A DNA stretch of 51,857 bases from Rhodobacteraceae bacterium REDSEA-S34_B6 (GCA_001627925.1 LUQC01000024.1:1-51857), one strand, 5' to 3'; positions 1 through 9,008 are shown, counted from the stretch's first letter. Translations and numbers: made by a program. The notes: generated from the letters alone by a model not told the origin.

Positions 1-1
1 C

Positions 2-976
2 CATTTATCCTACATAAAACCGCATTGGCCATATATTGTTCCTTCTCCCTATCATGAAATGTATTCAGAAGAGGATATCAATAACCCAATTCGTTCCGAT
101 AAAGAAAAGCAGACCAATCATCCGTTACTTCGTGCTTATCAAAATGCAAGGGTTTCAAAATGTTTTTCTAGAGATGAAGTGCGAGAGCATGTGATACCGG
201 CTTATATGGGCTTAATAAAGCAGTTAGATGACAACTTAGGTAGATTATTTCAGTGGATGGAAAAGTCCAATTTAAGTGAAAATACGATTATTATTTTTTC
301 ATCTGATCACGGCGATTATCTTGGTGATCACTGGATGGGAGATAAGGATTTTTATCATGAAATGGCTGTAAAGGTTCCTTTAATTATACATGATCCACGA
401 AAAGTTTCAGATAAATCTAGGGGTACTGTAAAAACTGAACTTGTGGAAATGATTGATTTAGCCCCAACCATTTTAAATTTTTTTGGATGTGAACCCAAGC
501 CGCATATAATTGAGGGCCGTGATTTAACTCCCATTTTGACTGGGACGGCGGGCTTTTCCCGAAATTATGTTATCAGTGAACATGATTACCATTGGTCTGA
601 AATGGCAAAGGAGCTTGATCAGCCACAAGATTTAGCGCACACTAAAATGATATTTGATGGTCGGTGGAAATATATAAGATGTGAAGGATTTGAACCTATT
701 CTGTTTGATTTATATTCAGATCCAGGCGAACTTATAAACATCGCTGGTTCAACAAAAAAGATGCATCGAGAAGCAAGGTCTCGTCTGGAGATGGCGCTTG
801 AGTCTTGGGCAATGCGTCATCATTCCAGAATTACTGCAACTGAGGAATTGTTAGACTCGCAAAAAAAAGCGACTAAGTCAGGTATATTAATTGGTTTCTG
901 GGATGAAACGGAATTTGAATCTATAACTGGACAGAAGTTTGAAAACTTGAAAGCTATTGGAAAAAAAGAGAATTAA
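2..976 (+). CDS. Sulfatase / phosphonate monoester hydrolase family protein, 3' part
   Basis: The reading frame is open to the left edge, so the gene starts outside the window and only the C-terminal 324 residues are visible. They carry the second half of the alkaline-phosphatase-superfamily sulfatase fold: SSDHGDYLGDHWMGDKDFYH supplies the Asp-His metal ligands and Lys typical of this part, followed by VPLIIHDP and the C-terminal FDLYSDPGELINIAG motif of arylsulfatases and phosphonate monoester hydrolases. The formylglycine site (CxPxR) would lie in the missing part, so maturation and exact activity cannot be judged. The family hydrolyses sulfate esters or phosphonate/phosphate mono- and diesters. 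It converges on the SDR gene with a 10-base gap. Family assignment is firm; the substrate is unknown. Confidence 0.85.
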   Translation, partial: HLSYIKPHWPYIVPSPYHEMYSEEDINNPIRSDKEKQTNHPLLRAYQNARVSKCFSRDEVREHVIPAYMGLIKQLDDNLGRLFQWMEKSNLSENTIIIFSSDHGDYLGDHWMGDKDFYHEMAVKVPLIIHDPRKVSDKSRGTVKTELVEMIDLAPTILNFFGCEPKPHIIEGRDLTPILTGTAGFSRNYVISEHDYHWSEMAKELDQPQDLAHTKMIFDGRWKYIRCEGFEPILFDLYSDPGELINIAGSTKKMHREARSRLEMALESWAMRHHSRITATEELLDSQKKATKSGILIGFWDETEFESITGQKFENLKAIGKKEN

Positions 977-986
977 GATTTTTGGC

Positions 987-1763
987 TTAGGTCAGCATCT
1001 TTGTATCACCATCGATAGAAATTGATTGACCAGAAATGCGAGCGCCCATTGGTGAAGCCAAAAACATGATCTGATTAGCAATGTCTTCAGCAGTGACGTA
1101 CGATTTTATCGATGTAAATGAAAAGGCTTCTTTTTCTATATCAGCAAAGCTTTTCCCTAAGCGTTGTGCTTTTGCCATCAAAACATTTTTCTGTCTTTCA
1201 CCTTTAACTAAACCGGGCAAGATAGCGTTAACCCTTATGTTGGCCTCACCTAATTCAATGGCAAGTGACTTTGTTAAACCAATAACTCCCCATTTGGCCG
1301 CAGCGTAAGGTGAACGAAGGGCAAAGCCCATCTTACCTGCAGCAGAGGATAGGTTTATTATTGATGCGTTTTCGCTGAGCCGAAGTTTTGGGACACAATT
1401 TTTTATTAATAAAAATTGACTAGTTAAGCAGATATTTAAGCATTCTGCCCAGTCTGCAGTGTCAATTTCTTCAATTTTACTGGTCGGTCCAGCTATTCCT
1501 ACATTGTTGATTAGACAGTCAAGGCCTCCTAATTTCTCCAACGCATTCGAACAGAATGACTGAACTGCATGCTCATCTGAAACGTCTACAACTTCTGCGT
1601 AAATATCAGGATAATCGTCTTTTAAAGTTTTAACCAAGTGTGGGTTAATATCACAGGTTGCAATTTTTGCCCCCTGTGTATGGAAGCTTTCCAAGATCGC
1701 TTTTCCAATACCCGAGCCACCGGCAGAGATAATTACTTTCAAGTTTTTTAACAAAATATCCAT
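987..1763 (-). CDS. SDR family NAD(P)-dependent oxidoreductase
   Basis: A classical short-chain dehydrogenase of about 258 residues, the usual length. The cofactor loop reads SAGGSGIGKA, a variant of TGxxxGIG in which the first Thr-Gly is replaced. NNVGIAG follows in the middle, INLSSAAGKMG carries the catalytic Ser, and YAAAKWG the Tyr-x3-Lys pair. The frame extends 8 codons further upstream to 1787, but the Met at 1763 begins directly before the first beta strand and gives the normal SDR length, so I prefer it. The product is a cytosolic alcohol/ketone dehydrogenase of unknown substrate. It is transcribed toward the sulfatase and away from the peptidase gene. Confidence 0.85.
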   Translation of the reverse strand: MDILLKNLKVIISAGGSGIGKAILESFHTQGAKIATCDINPHLVKTLKDDYPDIYAEVVDVSDEHAVQSFCSNALEKLGGLDCLINNVGIAGPTSKIEEIDTADWAECLNICLTSQFLLIKNCVPKLRLSENASIINLSSAAGKMGFALRSPYAAAKWGVIGLTKSLAIELGEANIRVNAILPGLVKGERQKNVLMAKAQRLGKSFADIEKEAFSFTSIKSYVTAEDIANQIMFLASPMGARISGQSISIDGDTKMLT

Positions 1764-1931
1764 GCTCACTATTTTCCAAAATCGCAACTATTCCAGTGTA
1801 TTAGTACATCAAGCACAGTATTGTTAAAAGTTAATAAGCCTTCAATGCTTTTCCTTTTGTACTTGCTTAGTTTAAGAATTTGAGTTCAATCTAGGCACTG
1901 GCAATATGTAAATATCGTTCGGGGGTAAGTT

Positions 1932-3299
1932 ATGGCGTGGGATTCCTATCTTGAAAAAAATCAAGACCGTTTTGTGGAGGAGTTGAGATCATTCATATCG
2001 ATTCCATCAGTATCAGCTGCAGATGAACATTTTGAGGATGTTGTTAAAGCAGGTGAGTGGGTCGAATCCAAGTTGCAGTCAATTGGCATTTCCAATGCTC
2101 GGTTAATGAAAACACAAACCCACCCTGTTGTTTATGGCGACTGGTTACATGCTGGGGAAAGTAAACCAACTATACTAATCTATGGACATTTCGATGTTCA
2201 GCCAGCGGATCCATATGAGCTTTGGGATAGTCCACCTTTTGAACCACTTGTTGAGGATGGGAAAATTTATGGTCGTGGTGCGTCAGATGATAAAGGAAAT
2301 ATGTTAGCACCTATTTTGGCAATTGAAGCCCTGCTCTCTAGTGATGGAAAGCTGCCTGTAAATGTTAAATTTTTTTATGAAGGACAGGAAGAAATTGGCT
2401 CGCCCACGATTGGTCCATTTATAAAAGACAATATAGAACTATTGAAAGCAGATATGATATTTTCATCTGATGGCGGACAGTGGTCTGAGGATCAGCCGAG
2501 TTTGGTTTATGCCTTACGAGGGTTAGTCGGGTGTGAGATTACGGTAACTGGAGCGAGTGGCGATCAACATTCAGGAACTCATGGCGGTGGTATAGCCAAC
2601 CCAATACACGCATTGTCACATTTAATAGCATCAATGAAAGATCTCGATGGTAGAATAACAATAGATGGGTTTTATGATGATGTTATCGAATTATCGGATG
2701 AAGAAAAGGAAATGTTTGCTAAGCTTCCCTTTGATGAAAAGGACTATGCAGAACAATTAGGTGTTCCGGAAACTTTTGGGGAGAAGGGTTATACTGTTCA
2801 AGAAAGACTTTGGGCACGTCCAACTTTAGAGCTGAATGGGATATGGGGCGGATATCAAGGTGGAGGCTCTAAAACAGTATTGCCTTCTCAAGCTCACGCA
2901 AAAATCACGTGTAGGCTTGTTGCTAACCAGAAGCCTGAAAGAATATTTGATTTAATAAAAAAGCATGTTGAAAATAACCGACTACCGGGAGTCAAAGCTG
3001 AGGTTAAAAAACTTGCTGGTGATGCTGATCCATTTCTGGTCCCAAGAGGCCATAACTCCAGTCAAATAGCTGGCCGAGTTTTGCACGATTTATACGGAAA
3101 GGAGCCATTGGAGACCCGAGTTGGAGGATCTATTCCAGTGATGTCTACCTTATTGTCAGAGTTGGGTATTCATGCAACCATGTTTGCTTTTGGCTTAGAT
3201 GACGAAAAAATACATGCGCCAAATGAATTTTTTAGACTTTCTAGCTTTAAGAAAAGTCAAATTGGATATTGTAAACTTCTGGAAGAATTTGGTAAATAA
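1932..3299 (+). CDS. M20 family dipeptidase / metallohydrolase
   Basis: 455 residues, the usual length for carnosinase-like (CNDP/DapE-type) M20 enzymes. The first metal motif YGHFDVQP gives His86 and Asp88; GRGASDDKGN gives the bridging Asp near residue 119; GQEEIGSP gives the catalytic/metal Glu pair at 153-154. A dimerisation insert with DQHSGTHGGG lies in the middle, and the C-terminal HAPNEFF carries the last His ligand. It is probably a cytosolic di-zinc dipeptidase or amidohydrolase; there is no signal peptide. ATG start with a GGGG-containing ribosome site about 8 bases upstream. The following small gene is only 30 bases away and may be co-transcribed. Confidence 0.9.
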   Translation: MAWDSYLEKNQDRFVEELRSFISIPSVSAADEHFEDVVKAGEWVESKLQSIGISNARLMKTQTHPVVYGDWLHAGESKPTILIYGHFDVQPADPYELWDSPPFEPLVEDGKIYGRGASDDKGNMLAPILAIEALLSSDGKLPVNVKFFYEGQEEIGSPTIGPFIKDNIELLKADMIFSSDGGQWSEDQPSLVYALRGLVGCEITVTGASGDQHSGTHGGGIANPIHALSHLIASMKDLDGRITIDGFYDDVIELSDEEKEMFAKLPFDEKDYAEQLGVPETFGEKGYTVQERLWARPTLELNGIWGGYQGGGSKTVLPSQAHAKITCRLVANQKPERIFDLIKKHVENNRLPGVKAEVKKLAGDADPFLVPRGHNSSQIAGRVLHDLYGKEPLETRVGGSIPVMSTLLSELGIHATMFAFGLDDEKIHAPNEFFRLSSFKKSQIGYCKLLEEFGK

Positions 3300-3329
3300 C
3301 GAACAACTTAAATTGGATGAGATCAAGTT

Positions 3330-3617
3330 TTGTATTGCCGCGTAGTTCATGTAAAGGCAGTCAGTGAGATTCAGTTAAAGATGATTACTTCTTATATTGA
3401 GTCAACTATGATGCCCAGAAACCTAGCCGCAGGACAAGTTTCGGGTGAAGTTTTTGAAAAGTCTCCAACCGAAATTTTTACTGTTTCCAAATTTTCAGAC
3501 GAAGAAACGGCAAATAAAATAATGGGTTTAATGAAAGATGAAATTCGTGAGATGGCAAAAGGTTGTAAAATGAGTTTGTTAGAAGGTCCAAGAATTATAG
3601 AAGGAAAATCCTCTTAA
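3330..3617 (+). CDS. Conserved-looking hypothetical protein, 95 aa
   Basis: I do not recognise this protein. It begins with TTG, 30 bases after the peptidase stop. The pattern of short strands and helices, beginning YCRVVHVKAV, with a helix and a second strand IFTVSKFSDEE, resembles small ferredoxin-like dimeric alpha/beta barrel (ABM/EthD-like) proteins, but this is a guess from pattern only. No membrane segment or signal peptide is seen. Position suggests co-transcription with the peptidase. Confidence 0.6.
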   Translation: MYCRVVHVKAVSEIQLKMITSYIESTMMPRNLAAGQVSGEVFEKSPTEIFTVSKFSDEETANKIMGLMKDEIREMAKGCKMSLLEGPRIIEGKSS

Positions 3618-3648
3618 TACTGATCTTAAAAGGCGGGAGCCTATTTAA

Positions 3649-3825
3649 ATGGATACATATTTAAAAGTGATGGTTACCATTATAACGGTATGTGTAGTGA
3701 TATTAACTCTTATTATAATTGTGGAAATGTTTGCTAGTCTTGGTCATCATGAAGAGTATGATGAGGGCTATCATGAAAAACTAGATTATCTCATTGATCG
3801 CATTGAACAGTTAGAAAGAGACTAG
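3649..3825 (+). CDS. Small single-pass membrane protein, 58 aa
   Basis: An ATG at 3649, with a GGCGGGAG ribosome site 10 bases upstream, opens a 58-residue frame ending with TAG at 3823-3825. Residues 8-29 form one hydrophobic helix (VMVTIITVCVVILTLIIIVE). An acidic, His-rich stretch with HHEEYDEGYHEK follows, then a short amphipathic or coiled-coil tail, LIDRIEQLERD. The clear ribosome site and coding-like composition support a real gene. Function unknown; the His/Asp/Glu cluster could bind metal, but that is speculation. Confidence 0.55.
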   Translation: MDTYLKVMVTIITVCVVILTLIIIVEMFASLGHHEEYDEGYHEKLDYLIDRIEQLERD

Positions 3826-3878
3826 GGCCATTTTTTAATCTTCTGGAAATGGTGACTTAAAACGCTATCATTTCAAAA

Positions 3879-3995
3879 ATGAAGGAAGATAGAAATAAGA
3901 AAAAGTCCGATGCTAGGATAAGCGGCGAAATCGCAGTATATGTTTTGCTTGCCTTAGCGGCCTTTGTTTTTGTTTTTGTTTATCTTGGTTCCTAA
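3879..3995 (+). CDS. Small single-pass membrane protein, 38 aa
   Basis: ATG at 3879, TAA at 3993-3995. A charged N-terminus (MKEDRNKKKSDARISGE) is followed by one hydrophobic helix rich in Val, Leu, Ala and Phe to the end (YVLLALAAFVFVFVYLGS). The layout, basic cytoplasmic tail then a terminal helix, is typical of alphaproteobacterial micro-membrane proteins. No strong ribosome site is visible, so support is weaker than for the 58-residue neighbour. Confidence 0.4.
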   Translation: MKEDRNKKKSDARISGEIAVYVLLALAAFVFVFVYLGS

Positions 3996-4015
3996 ATCTA
4001 TCGGATAAGCAGTAG

Positions 4016-4684
4016 TTACATTGCCGCCAAAGTATGCTCCAAACCATTTAATATGTGTTCTTCCAATATATCTGCAGCACCAGATGCATTTCTATCTAAA
4101 GCGGCTTGAAAAATTTTGTGATGTTCCTGTGCGGCTTCATCTCCCCGGAAAGTAAGAACCAACATTTGATATCTGAGATACTTATCGTAAAGAGTAGAGT
4201 GTAATTCCAGTAGGTTTCTTGAATTACAAGCCTGTATAACAGCTAAATGAAATTCCCAATCATAGCGCTTCCAAGTCTCCTTTTCCGAGCTGTCTCCGGA
4301 AATCATTTTTTTCTCCATCAACTGTAATTTATGGTGAGCTGCAACCAAGTTACCTTCCCAATCAGCATCTCCATTTTCCACAGAGGTTTTAAGTGCATGA
4401 CATTCTAAGAGTACTCTAAGTTTAGCAACTTCCGTTAAATCCTCCCTAGATACCTTTGTTACAAAAAAGCCTCTTTGCTCTTCCGCCAGGACAAATCCTT
4501 CGCTTGCGAGTCTGTTTAATGTCTCTCTTAGCGTTGAAACACTGGCTTCGTATTTAGTTTTTATGACTTCGAGCTTTAGCTTTGATCCAGGAGCAAGTTC
4601 GCCAAAAATAATATCGTGTTTTATTTTCTCATAAGTAGACGAGCCAACTGTGCTTAATTGTTTTTCCATTACCAAATATACCAT
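4016..4684 (-). CDS. GntR-family transcriptional regulator, FCD (FadR/VanR) subfamily
   Basis: 222 residues: an N-terminal winged helix (YEKIKHDIIFGELAPGSKLK, then VSTLRETLNRLASEGFV, the GntR recognition helix) and a C-terminal all-helical FCD domain. That domain shows candidate metal-site residues in YDWEFHLAV, LHSTLYDKY and EEHILNGL. FCD regulators usually repress catabolic genes and release DNA on binding an organic acid. A second Met at codon 6 is an alternative start. The gene is divergent from the Gfo/Idh dehydrogenase at 4892 and near the TRAP block. A sequence resembling sites elsewhere overlaps its own start codon (4674-4690), which suggests autoregulation. Confidence 0.9.
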   Translation of the reverse strand: MVYLVMEKQLSTVGSSTYEKIKHDIIFGELAPGSKLKLEVIKTKYEASVSTLRETLNRLASEGFVLAEEQRGFFVTKVSREDLTEVAKLRVLLECHALKTSVENGDADWEGNLVAAHHKLQLMEKKMISGDSSEKETWKRYDWEFHLAVIQACNSRNLLELHSTLYDKYLRYQMLVLTFRGDEAAQEHHKIFQAALDRNASGAADILEEHILNGLEHTLAAM

Positions 4685-4776
4685 ATAATTTTTTTTTTCT
4701 CTTATGATTAGGCAGAGAGAAATTTTTTTTCAAGTTTTATAAATATATGTATAAACCAAAAATACCATATAATATT
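4674..4776. promoter_or_regulatory. Candidate operator pair of the GntR regulator
   Basis: The 12-base string ATACCATATAAT occurs twice, at 4678-4689 (overlapping the regulator's start codon) and at 4762-4773, 84 bases apart. Both lie in the divergent space before the dehydrogenase. The second copy, read as AAAATACCATATAATATT, closely matches the inverted repeat upstream of the TRAP genes (AAAATATCATATATTTT, 5974-5990). AATATTGCAA directly after the second copy also recurs at 5997-6006. Seen directly; binding by the adjacent GntR protein is inferred. Confidence 0.45.
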
Positions 4777-4891
4777 GCAATCCTCAATTTTTTTGCTTAC
4801 CAATGAGTCTGGGAGTTTTGGGAGTTTTGTTCGGAGATTTGGATTTTGCGCAATAGCAAAATGTGATCTCAGAGCTAAAGATAATAAGCAA

Positions 4892-5935
4892 ATGAGTGAC
4901 ACTATAAAATTGGTTATTGCAGGCCTGGGACTTGTAGGTAAGCGTCATGCTGATGCAATAGTCAAAGAAGATGACATTGATCTTATTGCAATTGTTGATC
5001 CAAGCGAAGACGCGGTAAATTATTCAAACAAAAACAATTTACCGATATATCCTTCTTTAGAAGATATGTTCCTAAAGGAATTACCAGACGGTGTTATATT
5101 GGCCACGCCAACGCCGATGCATGCAGAGCATGCTATGTATTGCCTAAATAAAAAGTGTCCAATAATGCTCGAAAAGCCAATAGCGACTTCCTCCGAAGAA
5201 GCCCGTGCGCTAGTTGAGGCATCTGAGCACTTTGAAATTCCAGTACTTGTCGGTCACCACAGACGGCACAATCCAATAATTCAGAAGGCCCGTGAAATCA
5301 TTCTTTCTGGTGAGATTGGCCAAATAAGAGCAATTCATGCTAATTGTTGGTTTTATAAGTCTGATGACTACTTTGAAATAGCTCCCTGGAGAAAACAAAA
5401 AGGGGCTGGTCCAATTTCTGTAAATCTTGTTCATGATATAGATCTTATTAGGCATTTGTGTGGTCAAGTAGAAAGTGTACAAGCACAATGCTCACCGTCT
5501 ATTCGTGGATTTGAAAATGAGGATCTGGCGGCAGCACTTTTGAAATTTGAAAATGGAGCAATTGGCACGATAACCGTTTCAGACTCCATAGTTGCCTCTT
5601 GGAGTTGGGAAATGACTTCAAAGGAAAATCCAATTTATCCATCAACTTCCGAAAGTTGTTATGTGATTGGTGGAACGCACGGTTCACTTTCTATTCCAGA
5701 TTTAACAGTCTGGACGCATAAAGAGAAACGCGATTGGTGGAAACCAATAACTTCAGCTTCAGTTTCCTATGAGCCAGCCGATCCACTTCAAAATCAACTT
5801 AGACATTTTCTGAATGTGGTAAAAAATAATGAAAAACCATTAGTTTCTGGCCGTGAGGGTTTTAGGACTCTACAAGTTATTGAGGCAATTCAGAAATCAG
5901 CATTGACTCAGCAATCTGTAAAAGTAGAGACTTGA
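4892..5935 (+). CDS. Gfo/Idh/MocA family NAD(P)-dependent dehydrogenase
   Basis: 347 residues from the ATG at 4892. The frame runs 39 codons further upstream, but those codons do not look like protein, and the Rossmann strand KLVIAGLGLVGKRHADAI begins just after this Met. EKPIATSSEEA holds the catalytic Lys of the EKP motif. HDIDLIRHLCG in the second domain supplies the Asp and His typical of inositol- and sugar-oxidising members. Cytosolic. The divergent position from the GntR regulator and location before the TRAP genes suggest oxidation of the transported sugar- or cyclitol-like compound. Substrate unknown. Confidence 0.88.
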   Translation: MSDTIKLVIAGLGLVGKRHADAIVKEDDIDLIAIVDPSEDAVNYSNKNNLPIYPSLEDMFLKELPDGVILATPTPMHAEHAMYCLNKKCPIMLEKPIATSSEEARALVEASEHFEIPVLVGHHRRHNPIIQKAREIILSGEIGQIRAIHANCWFYKSDDYFEIAPWRKQKGAGPISVNLVHDIDLIRHLCGQVESVQAQCSPSIRGFENEDLAAALLKFENGAIGTITVSDSIVASWSWEMTSKENPIYPSTSESCYVIGGTHGSLSIPDLTVWTHKEKRDWWKPITSASVSYEPADPLQNQLRHFLNVVKNNEKPLVSGREGFRTLQVIEAIQKSALTQQSVKVET

Positions 5936-5960
5936 GAGGAGATTCGTTGTTGATAGCGGA

Positions 5961-6023
5961 TTGGTGTACTTAAAAAATATCATATATTTTATATTAAATA
6001 TTGCAAAATTTAAAAAATATGAT
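5961..6023 (+). promoter_or_regulatory. TRAP promoter with overlapping inverted repeat
   Basis: TTGGTG (5961-5966), a 16-base spacer and TATATT (5983-5988) form a plausible sigma-70 promoter. The inverted repeat AAAATAT-cat-ATATTTT (5974-5990) covers the -10 box, as expected for a repressor site. TAAAAAATAT recurs exactly 40 bases downstream (5971 and 6011), each followed by SAT. This is close in sequence to the pair at the GntR gene. The repeats are visible; promoter and operator roles are inferred. Confidence 0.45.
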
Positions 6024-6076
6024 AACGAGTAATTAGGTGCTAGTAGGGCACATTTGTATATTGGGAGGACTAATTA

Positions 6077-7087
6077 ATGATTACTAAATTAACTCGCCGT
6101 TCGGTTTTGAGTACGATAGCTGCAGCAAGCATGCTTGCAGGTACGACAGCGACTACAGTTGCTGCAGACCAAATGACATTTACGTTGGCAACAGCTGGCT
6201 CAGAGACAGATATGAGATCGGCCGCTATGGCAAAAGTGTTTGCGCCTATGGTTGCGGGCTTTGCAGATTATCAGCCTGGGTATAATGCTACTTTGTTTGC
6301 TCAGGGAACAGAGCTTGAAGCCATAAGCCGTGGGAATTTGACTATGTCGATCGCTTCTGCGCAAGAACTGGCACAGTTTTTCCCAGAGTTCTCAATTTTT
6401 GCTACTGGCTATGTCCATCAGGATGCAGCTCATCAGGTCCGCGTTTTCAATGATCCACTAATGGATCCATTCAAGAAAACTGTAGAGGACGAATTGGGAG
6501 TAAAACTACTCTCTGTTATGTACCTTGGACGGAGACATGTGAATTTGCGCCAAACTCGAGATGAGGTTGATGTGCAAACACCGGCAGACTTAGCTGGTGT
6601 TAACCTAAGGATGCCAGGTACAGATGCGTGGCAGTTTCTTGGTTCCGCTCTAGGAGCTTCGCCTACACCTTTTGCGTTTACAGAAGTGTACACAGCACTA
6701 TCCACTGGAGCTGTTGATGGACAAGATAATCCTTTACCTACGGTAGTAGACGCTAAGTTTTACGAAGTGACAAAACAAATTGCTCTTACATCGCATTTAG
6801 TAGACCTAAACTATGTGGCATTTTCCAAAGCGACATGGGATAGCTTATCGCCTGAGCAGCAAATGACAGTTCAGCGCGCCGCTGATGCAGCATCAGCATG
6901 GGGTCGTCTGAAGCAGCTAGACAAAGAGAACAATTTGGCAGATTTTATTAGAAGCCAAGGAGTTGAAATATACACTCCGGATCTTGATGCTTTCCGAACT
7001 CACGTTCAGGCGCAATATGTTGGAAGTGAGTTTGCAGCAAGTTGGCCAGACGGTGTATTGGAAAAAATCAACGCGCTTGGTAACTAA
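6077..7087 (+). CDS. dctP: TRAP transporter substrate-binding protein, DctP family
   Basis: 336 residues, the normal length for DctP proteins. The N-terminus LTRRSVLSTIAAASMLAG, followed by TTVAAD, is a signal peptide with a twin-arginine-like RRS motif and a cleavage site after VAA. The mature part has the DctP pattern: LATAGSETDM at the start, LRMPGTDAW, and the helix region FTEVYTALSTGAVDGQDNPL that is diagnostic of the family and contains the Asn and Asp near the ligand carboxylate. It binds an organic acid in the periplasm and delivers it to the DctQM membrane complex encoded next. GGGAGGA ribosome site before the ATG. The ligand is not predictable. Confidence 0.93.
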   Translation: MITKLTRRSVLSTIAAASMLAGTTATTVAADQMTFTLATAGSETDMRSAAMAKVFAPMVAGFADYQPGYNATLFAQGTELEAISRGNLTMSIASAQELAQFFPEFSIFATGYVHQDAAHQVRVFNDPLMDPFKKTVEDELGVKLLSVMYLGRRHVNLRQTRDEVDVQTPADLAGVNLRMPGTDAWQFLGSALGASPTPFAFTEVYTALSTGAVDGQDNPLPTVVDAKFYEVTKQIALTSHLVDLNYVAFSKATWDSLSPEQQMTVQRAADAASAWGRLKQLDKENNLADFIRSQGVEIYTPDLDAFRTHVQAQYVGSEFAASWPDGVLEKINALGN

Positions 7088-7117
7088 ACTCTGACGCATA
7101 CTGTGAGGGAGTCAAAT

Positions 7118-7723
7118 ATGCAAAAATTTGCAAACCGGCTCACTCGCGGATCTGAATTTATCGCCGCCATTATTTTGGCGGCGATTTTTATTATTTTTCT
7201 GCTGCAAATTTTTGCTCGTTATATTTCAAAGATAGCTTGGCTGATGCCGATTGAGTCGGTATCAAATTGGATGTCGTCCGTCGAACCAATCGGCTGGACA
7301 ATAAATCTCATATCACTTCTTTGGGTATGGCTGATCTTTTTTGGTTGCGCTTTTATAGTTAAAGAACGTGATCATGTGACATTCGATATCCTTTATTTAG
7401 CTTTCCCTGACCATTTAAGAAAAGTAGCGATGATCATAATTTCACTCATAATGATTTTTGTTTTACTTTGGTCGTTTTTACCCACTTGGGAGGCAATATT
7501 TGGTAGCCGCCTGATGGAATTAAAGAAAATCCAAACTTTAAAAATTCCTATAACAGGAGATAAAATACCAATTAAATGGTTGTTTGCGTCTTATATTACA
7601 TTGATGATTGTCGTAATCTTACGCTATGCTTGGATTTGTTATGATGTTTCCAAAAATGGAGCTCCAAAAGGGGCTATAGAAGAGCTTTCAAAGACTCAAA
7701 AGGAAGAGCTCAATGAGTCTTGA
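7118..7723 (+). CDS. dctQ: TRAP transporter small permease, DctQ family
   Basis: 201 residues from the ATG at 7118, which follows GTGAGGGAG at good distance; the upstream GTG at 7103 lies inside that ribosome site. Four hydrophobic helices can be seen: IIFLLQIFARY, the TINLISLLWVWLIFFGCAF segment, MIIISLIMIFVLLW, and WLFASYITLMIVVILRYAW. The conserved pattern W-x-IFFGCAFIVKERDHVTFD between helices 2 and 3 is the family mark. It overlaps the start of dctM by 11 bases, so translation is probably coupled. It forms the membrane complex with DctM. Confidence 0.9.
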   Translation: MQKFANRLTRGSEFIAAIILAAIFIIFLLQIFARYISKIAWLMPIESVSNWMSSVEPIGWTINLISLLWVWLIFFGCAFIVKERDHVTFDILYLAFPDHLRKVAMIIISLIMIFVLLWSFLPTWEAIFGSRLMELKKIQTLKIPITGDKIPIKWLFASYITLMIVVILRYAWICYDVSKNGAPKGAIEELSKTQKEELNES

Positions 7724-9008
7724 GATATTAGCTGGTATTTTTGTACTATTTTCTATGGCAGCTTTGGGCGCACCTGTTGCCTATGCAATTCTATCAGGAA
7801 TTATCGTTTATCTGGGTGTTGCTGGTCAGGATCTCGCTATAGCGGGAGAAACGATGGTGCAAAGGCTTTTTGATGGCTTTCTTTTATTGGCAGTTCCTCT
7901 TTTTATTGTAACTGCAAATATAATGAATGCAGGTTCCATTTCAGATCGGTTACTCAGTTTTTGTGTGGCTGTGGTGGGAAGATTTAGAGGTGGTTTGGGT
8001 CATGTGAATGTCATGGCCTCACTAATATTTTCTGGCATGTCTGGTTCTGCAGTTGCTGATGCAGCCGGCATAGGAAAATTAGTTATAGAAATGATGGTAA
8101 AAAGTGGGCGCTACTCAAGAGGGTACGCAGCTGCAATTACAGCTGCAACGGCCACGATTGGACCGATCATTCCACCCTCTATTCCGATGGTATTATATGC
8201 TCTCGTTTCTAACACATCGATTGGGTCTTTGTTCTTGGCAGGTATATTGCCAGGTTTGATTATGGGTGCAGTTCTTATTGGTATGAATACTTTGATTTCC
8301 TATCGTCGGGATTTTGGAAAAGAAGAGCCAGTACCAATAAAGAAATTACCATTAATTACTTTAAAATCGTTTCCTGCGCTTTTAATGCCTGTGATACTCT
8401 TAACGTGCATATATAGTGGTGTAACTTCACCGACAGAGGCGGCAGCAATAGCAGCTCTGTATGCTTTTATTCTGGCAGCTGGTTTCTACCGCGCATTGAC
8501 AGTTAAGTCACTCTATCAGTTATTTGTAGACAGTGCACGCTCATCGGCGTCCGTTGCGCTGGTAATTGGTGCGTCAATGATTTTGACTTACGTAGTTGTA
8601 AAAGAAAATATCCCACAAACTTTATCAGAATTATTAGCAGGAGCAGAAATTAGCCCAATCATATTTCTACTTTTAATAAATTTACTGATCCTTTTAGTTG
8701 GCTGTATTTTAGATGCTACTGTGATTATTTTAGTAATTGTGCCTTTATTTATACCTACATGTGAGGCTCTCGGCATAGATCTTGTACATTTTGGAGTATT
8801 GGTGGTCGTAAACTCAATGATAGGTTTGATTACGCCACCGTATGGAATGCTGCTCTTTGTTATCAATGCTGTAACGGATATTCCATTGCGTGAAATAATA
8901 GGCGAAATCTGGGCTTTTTTAGCAGTCTTAATTTTTGCTTTGTTGATCATGATTTTTTCACCAAATATGGTCTTATGGTTGCCCAGATTATTTGGCTACC
9001 AGGGCTGA
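7713..9008 (+). CDS. dctM: TRAP transporter large permease, DctM family
   Basis: 431 residues with about twelve hydrophobic segments, the length and layout of DctM, the sodium-driven transport subunit. Family motifs include PLFIVTANIMNAGSISDRL, SGMSGSAVADAAGIG, ITAATATIGPIIPPSIPMVLY (the first Pro-rich hairpin), and the second repeat VVVNSMIGLITPPYGMLLFV. The start overlaps the end of dctQ. Downstream the catabolic genes continue on the same strand after 50 bases. It completes the TRAP uptake system for the compound handled by the enzymes encoded up to 19076. Confidence 0.95.
   Translation: MSLEILAGIFVLFSMAALGAPVAYAILSGIIVYLGVAGQDLAIAGETMVQRLFDGFLLLAVPLFIVTANIMNAGSISDRLLSFCVAVVGRFRGGLGHVNVMASLIFSGMSGSAVADAAGIGKLVIEMMVKSGRYSRGYAAAITAATATIGPIIPPSIPMVLYALVSNTSIGSLFLAGILPGLIMGAVLIGMNTLISYRRDFGKEEPVPIKKLPLITLKSFPALLMPVILLTCIYSGVTSPTEAAAIAALYAFILAAGFYRALTVKSLYQLFVDSARSSASVALVIGASMILTYVVVKENIPQTLSELLAGAEISPIIFLLLINLLILLVGCILDATVIILVIVPLFIPTCEALGIDLVHFGVLVVVNSMIGLITPPYGMLLFVINAVTDIPLREIIGEIWAFLAVLIFALLIMIFSPNMVLWLPRLFGYQG

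Noticed and set aside
4775-4891. N-terminal extension of the Gfo/Idh protein at 4892
   Set aside because: The 39 codons before the Met do not match the family and overlap the candidate operator region.
5210-5687. Minus-strand open frames inside the Gfo/Idh gene and similar antisense frames elsewhere
   Set aside because: They lie fully opposite well-supported genes, lack ribosome sites and have no recognisable protein pattern.
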